From assembly GCF_000964005.1 (NCBI RefSeq), contig NZ_JXYP01000022.1, forward strand, positions 29,303 to 93,302: a stretch of 64,000 nt of DNA, in the 5' to 3' direction. The notes beneath the pieces were generated by a model. It did no database searches. It was given only the letters and a program-made list of their open reading frames with translations, and had not been told where the DNA came from. Positions within the stretch are counted from its first letter, which is position 1; every line of letters starts with the position of its first letter. The position numbers and the translations under genes are program-made. This DNA comes from Williamsia herbipolensis. Lineage in GTDB: Bacteria; Actinomycetota; Actinomycetes; Mycobacteriales; Mycobacteriaceae. Positions 20,595-31,769 of the stretch are shown here, one piece after another.

Positions 20595-21035
20595 TCAGTC
20601 GGCGAGAAGCGACTCGAGAACCGACGCCAGTGCCGCTCGCTGATCCGCCGTCAGCTTCTCGGTGAGGTGTGCGCGGATCGATGTCGCGTGCGCAGGCCGG
20701 GCCGGACGCAGTGCACGCTCGCCGGTGTCGGTGATACCGACCGTGACCACCGACGAGCCCTCGGCCGTGCGGGTCACCAGACCTCGCTTCTCCATGCGGG
20801 TGATCTGATGCGACAGCCGGCTCTTGTTCCAGCGCATCGACGTGGCCAACTCCCCCTGGCGCAGTGTGCCGTCGCCGAGATCGACCAGACGGGTCAGCAC
20901 CCCGAACTCCGGTCCGGTGAGGTCGGATGCCGCGAGGATGTCGCGCTCCACCGCGGCGTTCACCTTCTCCCCCACCAGCTTGAACTGGTGCCACAGGGCG
21001 AGTTCCGTCGAGGTGAGGCGCGCGCTGGAGGTCAT
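20595..21035 (-). CDS. MarR-family transcriptional regulator
   Basis: A 146-residue winged-helix regulator. LRQGELATSMRWNKSRLSHQITRMEKRGLVTR forms the recognition helix and wing, with the usual dimerisation helices at both ends (LALWHQFKLVGEKVNAAVE and ADQRAALASVLESLLA). The start is the ATG at 21035 with an AGGT-type site upstream. It is divergent from an SDR gene, and the 60 bp between them hold two near-identical palindromes, so it very likely represses both itself and the SDR gene. The ligand is unknown; phenolics or oxidants are usual for the family. Confidence 0.88.
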   Translation of the reverse strand: MTSSARLTSTELALWHQFKLVGEKVNAAVERDILAASDLTGPEFGVLTRLVDLGDGTLRQGELATSMRWNKSRLSHQITRMEKRGLVTRTAEGSSVVTVGITDTGERALRPARPAHATSIRAHLTEKLTADQRAALASVLESLLAD

Positions 21036-21057
21036 GGGGCCACCGTATCGACCGGCC

Positions 21058-21073
21058 GGTTGTCGTGACAACC
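21058..21073. promoter_or_regulatory. MarR operator candidate 1 (16-bp palindrome)
   Basis: The site GGTTGTCGTGACAACC has 7-bp perfect arms around a central GT. It lies 22 bp upstream of the MarR start codon. It is nearly identical to the palindrome at 21089-21104, with centres 31 bp apart (about three helical turns on one face). Confidence 0.65.
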
Positions 21074-21088
21074 GTACCGGTCTACCGT

Positions 21089-21104
21089 GGTTGTCATGAC
21101 AACC
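21089..21104. promoter_or_regulatory. MarR operator candidate 2 (perfect 16-bp palindrome over the SDR start codon)
   Basis: GGTTGTCATGACAACC is a perfect palindrome whose central ATG is the likely start codon of the SDR gene. Binding here would block initiation or early elongation directly. It differs from candidate 1 only at the central dinucleotide. Confidence 0.65.
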
Positions 21105-21836
21105 AACGACTGTCCCGCGGCCATCGTCACCGGAGGGTCCCGCTCGATCGGCCGCGACATCGCAGAACGACTCGCCCGGGACGGACACCCGGTGCTGGTG
21201 AACTACGCCCACGGGGCGGCCGCTGCCGACGCCACCGTGCAATCCATCGTCGAGGCGGGTGGCAGGGCGATCGCCGCGCGGGGTGACGTGGCGTCGCCCG
21301 AGGACGTCGAGCAGCTGTTCGTTGCGGCGCGAGCGGAATTCGGCGAGGTCGGGATCCTGGTCAACAACGCCGGCGTCAGCGTCCTGGGTGAACTGTCCGA
21401 ACTCGACGACGACGCCTACGACCGGGTCTTCGACGTCAGCGCGCGGGGCACCTATAACGGGCTGCGGGCGGCGGCCCACCATCTCGCCGACGGTGGGCGC
21501 ATTGTGAACCTCTCGAGCACCGCGATCGCGGTGACCACCCCGCGGATGGGCGTCTACCTCGCCGCGAAGTCGGCGGTGGAGACATTCACCCGAGTCGCGG
21601 CGAAGGAACTCGCGCCACGCGGGATCACCGTCAACGCGGTGGCGCCGGGCCTGATCCGGTCGGAGATGTTCTCCGACGGCAAGTCCGCCGAGCAGCTCGC
21701 CGCGATCGAGAAGGCCTCCCCCGCCGGCCGTCTCGGCGAGGTGGGTGAGATCGCCGACGCCGTCGCCCTGCTCGCGTCACCCGGGGCCAGCTGGATCAGC
21801 GGGCAGATCATCCGCGTGAACGGCGGTGTCGCCTGA
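21096..21836 (+). CDS. Short-chain dehydrogenase/reductase (FabG-like), MarR-linked
   Basis: A 246-residue classical SDR. The cofactor motif TGGSRSIG is at residues 12-19 and NNAG follows strand 4. The catalytic Ser lies in LSSTAIA, with the YLAAK tyrosine and lysine after it and a WISGQIIRVNGG C-terminus. ATG at 21096 is preferred; GTG at 21087 would add three residues. The target is probably a small ketone, quinone or aldehyde, given its divergent pairing with a MarR regulator. The substrate is not readable from sequence. Confidence 0.88.
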   Translation: MTTNDCPAAIVTGGSRSIGRDIAERLARDGHPVLVNYAHGAAAADATVQSIVEAGGRAIAARGDVASPEDVEQLFVAARAEFGEVGILVNNAGVSVLGELSELDDDAYDRVFDVSARGTYNGLRAAAHHLADGGRIVNLSSTAIAVTTPRMGVYLAAKSAVETFTRVAAKELAPRGITVNAVAPGLIRSEMFSDGKSAEQLAAIEKASPAGRLGEVGEIADAVALLASPGASWISGQIIRVNGGVA

Positions 21837-21845
21837 GTCCCTTCG

Positions 21846-21914
21846 CAGACGCTCCGGATACGAAGAGACGCTCCGCCTACAAGCGGAGCGTCTCGTCGAA
21901 AGTGGAGCGTGTGT
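21846..21914. repeat. 69-bp intergenic repeat, copy B, with a perfect 12-bp hairpin
   Basis: Second copy of the repeat at 20523-20591, again exactly between two convergent genes (SDR and nrdF). Here the hairpin is perfect: GAGACGCTCCGC (21865-21876) pairs with 21883-21894 around the 6-nt loop CTACAA. It should work as a terminator in both directions, although the run of T residues typical of enteric terminators is missing. Confidence 0.78.
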
Positions 21915-21923
21915 TGCTGGGGC

Positions 21924-25182
<3,259 letters not shown>

Positions 25183-25305
25183 TGGAGAACTCCTGTTTTC
25201 GGGGATGGCGTACGAGGTCGGGGCATCACGCGGGGGGACGTGACGGGAAGCTGTGTGTGCGAGGCGATCTGATCGACGGCGGCCCCGAGGGGGCGGCGTC
25301 GGCGG

Positions 25306-25809
25306 TCAGCAGGCGGGCACCGGTTGCCGGTCGGCGGCGAGGCGCGCCAGACCGGCTCGGACGCGCTCGACGTCCTCGACGGTGCCCATCAGTTCGAAGC
25401 GATAGAGATACGGGACCCGGCACTTGGCCGAGATGACATCTCCGGCGTGGCAGAACTCCTCGCCGAAGTTCGTGTTCCCCGCGGCGATCACACCGCGGAT
25501 CAACGAACGGTTGTGCTCGTCGTTCAGGAATCTGATGACCTGCTTGGGCACGAAGCCCCCGGTCGCACGGATCGGTCCGTTACCGGCGTCCGACGGCTTG
25601 CCACCGCCGTAGGTCGGACAGATCAGCACGTACGGCTCGTCGACGGCGATGACGTCGGCGGTGACCGGGATCCGCATCGAGCGCATCCCCAGCTTCTCCA
25701 CGAACCGATGCGTGTTCTCCGAGACGCTCGAGAAGTACACGATCAGCGGGTCGGGCGTGATCGCCGACGACTCGGTGATCACCGGGAGGTCGCGGGTCGT
25801 GACAGGCAC
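25306..25809 (-). CDS. nrdI: NrdI flavodoxin-like protein
   Basis: A 167-residue flavodoxin-like protein. [15 protein letters not shown] is the phosphate-binding loop for [12 protein letters not shown] the isoalloxazine loop, and [15 protein letters not shown] the third FMN contact. It supplies the oxidant that assembles the dimanganese-tyrosyl radical in NrdF. The start is GTG at 25809, because GGAGG lies 6 nt before it; no in-frame ATG fits. It lies 44 bp downstream of nrdH. Confidence 0.94.
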   Translation of the reverse strand: MPVTTRDLPVITESSAITPDPLIVYFSSVSENTHRFVEKLGMRSMRIPVTADVIAVDEPYVLICPTYGGGKPSDAGNGPIRATGGFVPKQVIRFLNDEHNRSLIRGVIAAGNTNFGEEFCHAGDVISAKCRVPYLYRFELMGTVEDVERVRAGLARLAADRQPVPAC

Positions 25810-25853
25810 GATGGACCTCCTCGAGCGGGTGGGGCGACGGACGTGGGGAGCGA

Positions 25854-26087
25854 TCAGGCAGCGACGGTGGCGAGCGCCTTGATGCGATCGGGACGGAAGC
25901 CCGACCAGTGATCGTCGCCGACCACCACGACGGGCGCCTGCAGGTAACCCAGCGCCATCACGTAGTCGCGGGCCTCGTCGTCGACGCTGATGTCGACGAT
26001 CTCGTACTCCAGGCCCTGCTTGTCCAACGCCTTGTAGGTGGCGTTGCACTGAACACATGCCGGCTTGGTGTAGACGGTGATGCCCAT
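25854..26087 (-). CDS. nrdH: NrdH glutaredoxin-like redoxin
   Basis: A 77-residue redoxin with the active site CVQC at residues 11-14 and the GFRPDRI end typical of NrdH. It reduces the NrdE disulfide and is itself recharged by thioredoxin reductase. GAGGAG stands 7 nt before the ATG at 26087. It is the first gene of the cluster; an NrdR-like site lies about 146 bp upstream. Confidence 0.95.
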   Translation of the reverse strand: MGITVYTKPACVQCNATYKALDKQGLEYEIVDISVDDEARDYVMALGYLQAPVVVVGDDHWSGFRPDRIKALATVAA

Positions 26088-26232
26088 GGATTTCTCCTCG
26101 AGATAGTGACGCTGCGGTGGTCGCGACGGTGATGACAACGGCCCGGGGGTCTAGCGGTGATGACAGTTATGTGATTCGGGCGAGAGGGGGTCGTCGTGAC
26201 GCGTGGCTGACGTGCTCTCTCGGTCTGCAAAA

Positions 26233-26246
26233 CACTACACCTAGTG
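26233..26246. promoter_or_regulatory. NrdR-box-like palindrome upstream of nrdH
   Basis: CACTACACCTAGTG has 5-bp arms CACTA/TAGTG around four bases, close to the NrdR consensus (CACTATAT-like core). NrdR normally uses two boxes; I could not find a convincing second one. The site lies in the 370-bp non-coding stretch 26088-26457, which otherwise shows only the hairpin at 26368-26398. Confidence 0.45.
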
Positions 26247-26367
26247 GGTGACATCTGTCAGCAACACAACAGGTTGCGAATGACATTCATGGAAGTCCCA
26301 GGTCGCAGCCCTTTCGCCCGACGCGCCTTCGGCGTGTCACGCGTCACAGTAGGCCGGACATACGACA

Positions 26368-26398
26368 GTGGCGGCACCACATGTCGTGATGCCGCCAC
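26368..26398 (-). terminator. Hairpin downstream of the FMN reductase gene
   Basis: GTGGCGGCA (26368-26376) pairs perfectly with 26390-26398, with a further CAC/GTG pairing inside the loop. It stands about 60 nt past the stop of the minus-strand reductase gene and before the nrd promoter region, a fitting place for a terminator. No T-tract follows. Confidence 0.55.
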
Positions 26399-26457
26399 AG
26401 CGTTCGCGTCGGCGACCCCCACCGAGTGCTGGTCGGGGGCCGCGAGGGGGCCTCGGG

Positions 26458-27015
26458 TCAGGCCGCGACACCCACCGCGCTGGTGAGGTCGGCGACCGCG
26501 CCGCGCACCTGCTCGACGATCTCGGGGACCTGCGAGACGGTGCGCTCGCCCAACTCCGAGGTCGCGATGCCCACCTCGACGCTCTCGACGACGCGGCCAC
26601 CCGCGACACCGAGCGACTTGCGCGCGTCGTCCTGCGACCACTTGCCGGCATAGCGCCCGAGTGAGGCGCCGATGGCCGCCACGGGCTTGCCCTTCAGCGC
26701 GCCCGCGCCGTAGGGCCGAGACGCCCAGTCGATGGCGTTCTTGACCACCGCGGGCATCGTGCCGTTGTACTCCGGGGTGACGATCAGCACCGCGTCGGCG
26801 GCGTCGATCGCTGCGCGCAGATCGGCCACGGCCGGGTCGAGGGGCTCGACGTCGAGGTCCTCGTTGTAGAACGGCACCGCCGCGAGACCCTCGACGATCT
26901 CGACCTGCACCGATTCCGGCGCGGTCGCCGCGGCGACCTCCGCCAGCTCCCGGTTGATCGACCCTGCCCGCAGGCTTCCCACCAACACTGCGATCCGCGT
27001 CGTGTTCTCCGACAT
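26458..27015 (-). CDS. NADPH-dependent FMN reductase (Rv3054c-like)
   Basis: A 185-residue flavodoxin-fold reductase. GSLRAGSINRELAE is the FMN phosphate loop and VTPEYNGTMPAVVKNAIDW is the family signature. AGGAG lies 8 nt before the ATG at 27015; an in-frame GTG three codons earlier is less well placed. It likely reduces FMN or quinones with NADPH. It is divergent from a TetR gene, with a short palindrome between them, so that regulator probably controls it. Confidence 0.9.
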   Translation of the reverse strand: MSENTTRIAVLVGSLRAGSINRELAEVAAATAPESVQVEIVEGLAAVPFYNEDLDVEPLDPAVADLRAAIDAADAVLIVTPEYNGTMPAVVKNAIDWASRPYGAGALKGKPVAAIGASLGRYAGKWSQDDARKSLGVAGGRVVESVEVGIATSELGERTVSQVPEIVEQVRGAVADLTSAVGVAA

Positions 27016-27106
27016 CGTCACCACTCCTTCTCCTGCCGGTCGTCGTCCGGCCCGTCGCTCTCCGCTGTTCCTGATACGAGCGTGCCGCGTTGCACCGTCG
27101 TATAAA

Positions 27107-27120
27107 CGGACTCGGGTCCG
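27107..27120. promoter_or_regulatory. Possible TetR operator between the FMN reductase and TetR genes
   Basis: CGGACTCGGGTCCG has 5-bp perfect arms around a 4-bp centre and sits midway between two divergent genes. It is short, so the assignment to the adjacent TetR regulator rests mainly on position. Confidence 0.3.
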
Positions 27121-27158
27121 AATGCATTCCGCGCGGAGGTGCCCGATACGCTCGGGGG

Positions 27159-27860
27159 GTGTCAGGTGAACGCACGTCCAGTGCCGGGGGGGCCATGGGC
27201 GACCCCGCGGAGCGCCCTCGTGCGCGCTCCACGGCCCCGCTGCCGGACCTGCCGATCGGGGTCGCGGCGTTGCCGATGGCCGGGCCCGGCGAGGGAGAGC
27301 GCGCCGACGCCGGTCGCAACCGACTGCTGCTCCTCGACGCCGCGAAGCGCCTGATCGACAACCACGGTGCCGCCGCGGTGACGATGGACGAGGTGGCCCG
27401 CGCCGCCGGGGTCGGCAAGGGCACGGTGTTCCGACGTTTCGGCAGCCGCGCGGGCCTCATGCTCGCGCTCCTCGACCACTCCGAATCGGAGATGCAGCGG
27501 GCCTTCATGAGCGGACCCCCTCCCCTGGGGCCGGGTGCGGCACCACGCGAACGACTCGTCGCCTACGGCCTGGCCCGACTGGCGATGGTCTGCGCCCATC
27601 TCGACGTCCTGGTCGAGGCCGACGACGCGGCCGGACCCGACCGCCTGTCGCACCCCGCCCGACAGGTGTCGGTCATGCACGTCCGGGCTCTGTTGCGCGA
27701 CATGGGTTTCGCACCGGTCGACGAGGCGTTGAGCCTCGCGGTGCTCGCCCCGCTGGAGGCGGCCGCGATCTTCCACCTGACCGAACACGAGGGACTGACC
27801 ATCGACGAGATCGGCCACCAGTGGGAGCGGTTGGTCGGCTCGCTCACGCCCGCGAACTGA
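27159..27860 (+). CDS. TetR-family transcriptional regulator (Rv3055-like)
   Basis: A 233-residue regulator. The helix-turn-helix AAVTMDEVARAAGVGKGTVFRRFGSRAGLMLALLDH lies near residues 70-105, after an unusually long N-terminal arm (about 50 residues, Pro/Arg-rich). GTG at 27159 is chosen: a TACGCT hexamer ends 6 nt before it, which would give a leaderless mRNA; an ATG at 27195 is the alternative. It probably represses the divergent FMN reductase. Its last 17 bp overlap the end of manA on the other strand. Confidence 0.85.
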   Translation: MSGERTSSAGGAMGDPAERPRARSTAPLPDLPIGVAALPMAGPGEGERADAGRNRLLLLDAAKRLIDNHGAAAVTMDEVARAAGVGKGTVFRRFGSRAGLMLALLDHSESEMQRAFMSGPPPLGPGAAPRERLVAYGLARLAMVCAHLDVLVEADDAAGPDRLSHPARQVSVMHVRALLRDMGFAPVDEALSLAVLAPLEAAAIFHLTEHEGLTIDEIGHQWERLVGSLTPAN

Positions 27861-29151
27861 ACCCCGCACCGCCGGCGGACCGCTCGGCGTGGGCGGTGCC
27901 ACCGAGGCCGTCCGCCACGGGACGCGGGGCGGGCACCAGTGCACGGAAGAACACCGCCGAACTCGACGCCGCGCGCACCACCACGTCGGGATCGGCGTCG
28001 CCCAGCCACAGTGAGTGCCCGGCCGAGACCGACACCACCTCTCCGGTGTGCGAACGCACCTCGATCGTGCCGTCGATGACGGTGAGGATCTGTGGGCCCG
28101 CGGCGTCGAGGGAGATCGACGACGATCGCTGCAGACCGGTCCCGTCGAGATCGATCCGCGAGAGCCGGAACTCGGGAGCGGGTGTGCTGTAGATCTTCTC
28201 GGCGCCGAGCACGTGGATGTGCGGGTGCAGGTCGGCCGGGGCCGATGTCGCGAAGTCGAGGACCGCGAGCAACTCGGGCACGTCCATGTGTTTGGGGGTC
28301 AGCCCACCACGTAACACGTTGTCGGAGTTGGCCATCACTTCCACCGCCGTACCGCGGAGGTAGGCGTGCAGGTTGCCCGCCCCGAGGTACAACCCTTCGC
28401 CGGGGCTCAGCCGCAACCGGTTGAGCAGCAGGACGGTGAGGACACCGGGGTCCATCGGGTAGGCCTCGCCGAGCTCGAGGACGGTCTGCAACTCGGTGGC
28501 GAACCGGCGGTCACCGCGGTTGAGGTAGGCGATCGCCCCGTCGAGGACGGCCGGGATGAGGGCGTGCAGGATCGCGTCGGGCAGGGTGATCCACGTGGTG
28601 AAGAGCGCACGCAGACCGTGCGAATCCGGCTGTCCCGCCAGCAGACCCAGGTAGGGGTCCAGCTCGGCGACCTGCAGGTCGCGCAGGAGGTCGACGGTCG
28701 TGGCGGGGTCCCGGAATCCGGCCAGGGCGTCGAACTCGGTGAGGGCCACCACCAGCTCGGGCTTGTGGTTGTCGTCGCGGTAGTTGCGGTCCGGTGCGTC
28801 GACGGGGATGCCGGCGGCGTTCTCGCGGGCGAATCCCGCGCGCGCCTGCGCGAGGGTGGGATGGGCCTGCAACGACAGGGGTTCGTCGGCCGCGAGCACC
28901 TTGAGCAGGAACGGCAACCGGTCGCCGAAGGCGTTCGCACACGCCGCACCCAGTTGCGCGGCGGGATCGGTCTCGATCACCGACAGCAGGTCCACGTCGT
29001 CGTCGAGGGCGCGGGCCGGGGCGGCGGGATGGGCGCCGAACCACAGTTCGGCCTCGGGGTGTGCCGAGGGTGTCGGCAGACCGCGCAGTGCCGCCAGCGC
29101 GGTCCGCGACCCCCAGGCGTAGGGCCGCACGACCCCTTCGAGCACGTGCAT
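27844..29151 (-). CDS. manA: Mannose-6-phosphate isomerase, class I
   Basis: A 435-residue type I phosphomannose isomerase. The zinc-site motifs are LQAHPT and the signature NYRDDNHKPELVVAL; GNLHAYLRG follows in the central domain. It interconverts fructose-6-phosphate and mannose-6-phosphate, feeding GDP-mannose, PIMs and lipoarabinomannan. Its ATG overlaps the stop of the SIS-like gene by one base (TGATG), so the two are translationally coupled. Its 3' end overlaps that of the convergent TetR gene. Confidence 0.94.
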   Translation of the reverse strand: MHVLEGVVRPYAWGSRTALAALRGLPTPSAHPEAELWFGAHPAAPARALDDDVDLLSVIETDPAAQLGAACANAFGDRLPFLLKVLAADEPLSLQAHPTLAQARAGFARENAAGIPVDAPDRNYRDDNHKPELVVALTEFDALAGFRDPATTVDLLRDLQVAELDPYLGLLAGQPDSHGLRALFTTWITLPDAILHALIPAVLDGAIAYLNRGDRRFATELQTVLELGEAYPMDPGVLTVLLLNRLRLSPGEGLYLGAGNLHAYLRGTAVEVMANSDNVLRGGLTPKHMDVPELLAVLDFATSAPADLHPHIHVLGAEKIYSTPAPEFRLSRIDLDGTGLQRSSSISLDAAGPQILTVIDGTIEVRSHTGEVVSVSAGHSLWLGDADPDVVVRAASSSAVFFRALVPAPRPVADGLGGTAHAERSAGGAGFSSRA

Positions 29152-30269
29152 CACACCGCCCCGATCAGTCGCAGGTAGACCGCCGCCATCTCGATCCGCA
29201 ACGCCGTCACCACCAGTGGCGCGATGTCCTCGGGCGTGTCGATCCCCTCGACACCGCCCGGCGCGCCGGGCTCGAGGGGGGCGGCGGGCCCGGCGCCGGT
29301 GGTGGGGCCGACCTCCACCACGTCGGCGTCGGCGAGCACCGACATCCGCTGATGCAGCGACCACTCGCGACCCGGGGTGGTGATGACCTGCACCCGTACC
29401 GCAGGACCACCTGCAGGACCGTCGAACTCGGGATCGTGGAAGATCGAGTCGGCGACCGCGCCCGAGGACTCCGGTCGCGCGGCCTGGGCGGCGACGGCCT
29501 CGAGGAGATCGCATCCGACGCCGCCGACGCCGGCCACGGCGTGCAACGTCCGCGAGGCGTGCACGGCGAGCACCGTCGACGCCGGGGTGTCCCCCGCCCA
29601 CGTGACGGGCCGCCCGGAGATCCGTGACGCGAGGCCCTTGGCCGCGTTGTGGAAGACCTCGTTGTCGGGGTGGGCGGCCCCCGCCTCGTCGTCGAGGGCC
29701 TCGGCCAGCGCCGAGAGGTCGAGGGCGGTGCCCGCGGTGCGTACCGCGCGCAGCGCGCGGATCACCGAACTCAGCGCGACGACGTGGCCGATGAAGCGGA
29801 ACTCCGGGCGGACCGGGACCCGGGGCGACAGGTCGAGGGCCGAGCCCGCCGCGGCGTCGCGGATCGGGCCCTCCATCGGCGCGTCGACGACGACCTCGGC
29901 GCGTCGACGGACCGACCGCGCCACGGCATCGGCCAACGCCATGTCGCCCGCGTCGTCACCGGACACCACGACGACGTCTAGGGGACCGATCCATCCGGGG
30001 AGGCTGTCGGCGACCACGACCGGTACGTCGGTGCGGGCGGCGAGGGTGGCCACGATGAGGTCGGCGGCGCGGCGGGCGGTCCCGTGACCGGTCACGATCA
30101 CCAGCGCGCGGGGCCGCAGATCGGCGAGCGGCGCGAGGACCTGTTCGTCGACGGCGGCCGCGACGGCCCGCACCTGCGCGCCGGCGAGCGCGGCGGCGCG
30201 CAGCAACCCGTGGACATCGGCGGACTGCAGCCGCGTGACGTCGTCGAGGTCGGGTGCGCCGGTGAGCAT
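29151..30269 (-). CDS. SIS-fold protein of the manB-manA operon (Rv3256c/TobH-like)
   Basis: A 372-residue protein. The N-terminal half has alternating beta strands and glycines (ALVIVTGHGTARRAADLIVA, LDVVVVSGDDAGDMALADAVA) like sugar-isomerase (SIS) folds of the bifunctional phosphoglucose/phosphomannose isomerase type. In mycobacteria the same gene stands between manB and manA. Clear catalytic residues could not be assigned, so an isomerase role is only a suggestion. It starts 4 bp after the manB stop and overlaps manA, so the three genes form one tight operon. Confidence 0.75.
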   Translation of the reverse strand: MLTGAPDLDDVTRLQSADVHGLLRAAALAGAQVRAVAAAVDEQVLAPLADLRPRALVIVTGHGTARRAADLIVATLAARTDVPVVVADSLPGWIGPLDVVVVSGDDAGDMALADAVARSVRRRAEVVVDAPMEGPIRDAAAGSALDLSPRVPVRPEFRFIGHVVALSSVIRALRAVRTAGTALDLSALAEALDDEAGAAHPDNEVFHNAAKGLASRISGRPVTWAGDTPASTVLAVHASRTLHAVAGVGGVGCDLLEAVAAQAARPESSGAVADSIFHDPEFDGPAGGPAVRVQVITTPGREWSLHQRMSVLADADVVEVGPTTGAGPAAPLEPGAPGGVEGIDTPEDIAPLVVTALRIEMAAVYLRLIGAV

Positions 30270-30273
30270 CAGA

Positions 30274-31692
30274 TCAGCGTATCGGCGCGGCCGGGCGGAC
30301 GATGGCGAGAATGCGGTCGACGAGCTGATCGACCCGCGCGGCGTCGGCTGCCTCGGCGTTGAGGCGCAGCAGGGGTTCGGTGTTCGAGGCACGCAGGTTG
30401 AACCACGATCCGTCGTCGAGGCTCACCGTGACACCGTCGAGCGAGTCGACGTCGGCGGTCTCGGCGGTGAAGTCGGCGACCACCGCCGCGGTGCTCGCGG
30501 CGGCGTCGGCGACGGTCGAGTTGATCTCACCGGAGGCGTGATAACGCTCGTAGGACGCGAAGAGCTGTGATGCGGGGACATCGGTCTCACCGAGGGCGGC
30601 GAGCACGTGCATCGCGGCGAGCATGCCCGAGTCGGCGCCCCAGAAGTCGCGGAAGTAGTAGTGCGCGGAGTGTTCGCCGCCGAACACCGCGCCGGTCTGC
30701 GCCATCTGCGCCTTGATGAAGGAATGGCCGACCCGTGTCCGCACGGGCGTCCCCCCGAGTTCGGAGACGAGCTCAGGGACGGCGCGCGAGGTGATGAGGT
30801 TGTGGATGATCGTCGCGCCCGGATTCTTGGCGAGTTCTCGCGCGGCCACGAGCCCCGTCACCGCCGACGGCGAGACGGGATCGCCCTTCTCGTCGACGAC
30901 GAAGCATCGATCGGCGTCGCCGTCGAAGGCCAGCCCGATGTCGGCGCCGGTCTCACGGACGTAGGCCTGCAGGTCCACGAGGTTCGCCGGGTCGAGGGGG
31001 TTTGCCTCGTGGTTGGGAAAGGTGCCGTCGAGTTCGAAGTAGAGTGAACGCACGGTGAACACCGGGGAATCACCCAGGACCGCCGGGACGGTGTGTCCCC
31101 CCATGCCGTTCCCCGCGTCAACCGCGACCGTCAGCGGTCTACTACCGGAGAGATCGACGAGTTCGTGCAGATACGCCGCATAGTCCGTGAGGACGTCCTG
31201 CTCGCTGATGGTGCCGCGCGCACCGTCGTACGGGTCCGTCCCGGTGACCAGCTCGGCGGCGATCGTCGCCAGTCCCGTGTCCTGGCCGACCGGCTTGGCC
31301 CCGGCCCGGCAGAGCTTGATGCCGTTGTAGGCGGCGGGGTTGTGACTCGCGGTGAACATGGCGCCCGGTTGATCGAGGCGACCCGACGCGAAATACAGCT
31401 GATCGGTCGACGCGAGACCGATGAGGATCACGTCCACACCCTGCTCGCAGACCCCGTCGGCGAACGCCCGGGAGAGCTCGGGCGAGGAGTCGCGCATGTC
31501 GTGTCCGACGACGATCGACGTCGCGCCGTCGGCGCGCACCAGGCGGGCGAACGCGCGCCCCACGTCGGCGACGAACGGCGCGTCGATCTGCTCGCCGACC
31601 AGGCCACGGACGTCGTAGGCCTTCACCACCGCGGCGACGGACTCGGTGGTCCGGTCGGTGGCGACGCTGCGGTCCCCGGTCGGGTCAGGCAC
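30274..31692 (-). CDS. manB: Phosphomannomutase/phosphoglucomutase
   Basis: A 472-residue alpha-D-phosphohexomutase. The phosphoserine loop is TASHNPAAYNG, the metal loop DGDADRC and the sugar loop GGEHSAHYYF, followed by the phosphate-binding SNTEPLLR. It converts mannose-6-phosphate to mannose-1-phosphate. The start is GTG at 31692 with GAGGAG 7 nt upstream. It is the first gene of the manB/SIS/manA operon. Confidence 0.94.
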   Translation of the reverse strand: MPDPTGDRSVATDRTTESVAAVVKAYDVRGLVGEQIDAPFVADVGRAFARLVRADGATSIVVGHDMRDSSPELSRAFADGVCEQGVDVILIGLASTDQLYFASGRLDQPGAMFTASHNPAAYNGIKLCRAGAKPVGQDTGLATIAAELVTGTDPYDGARGTISEQDVLTDYAAYLHELVDLSGSRPLTVAVDAGNGMGGHTVPAVLGDSPVFTVRSLYFELDGTFPNHEANPLDPANLVDLQAYVRETGADIGLAFDGDADRCFVVDEKGDPVSPSAVTGLVAARELAKNPGATIIHNLITSRAVPELVSELGGTPVRTRVGHSFIKAQMAQTGAVFGGEHSAHYYFRDFWGADSGMLAAMHVLAALGETDVPASQLFASYERYHASGEINSTVADAAASTAAVVADFTAETADVDSLDGVTVSLDDGSWFNLRASNTEPLLRLNAEAADAARVDQLVDRILAIVRPAAPIR

Positions 31693-31769
31693 GGTGGCTC
31701 TCCTCGGTGTGACATCGGTGGTACGGACTTCGCACTCGCAGGGGTCAGCCTAGTCGCAGGGACCTGCCG

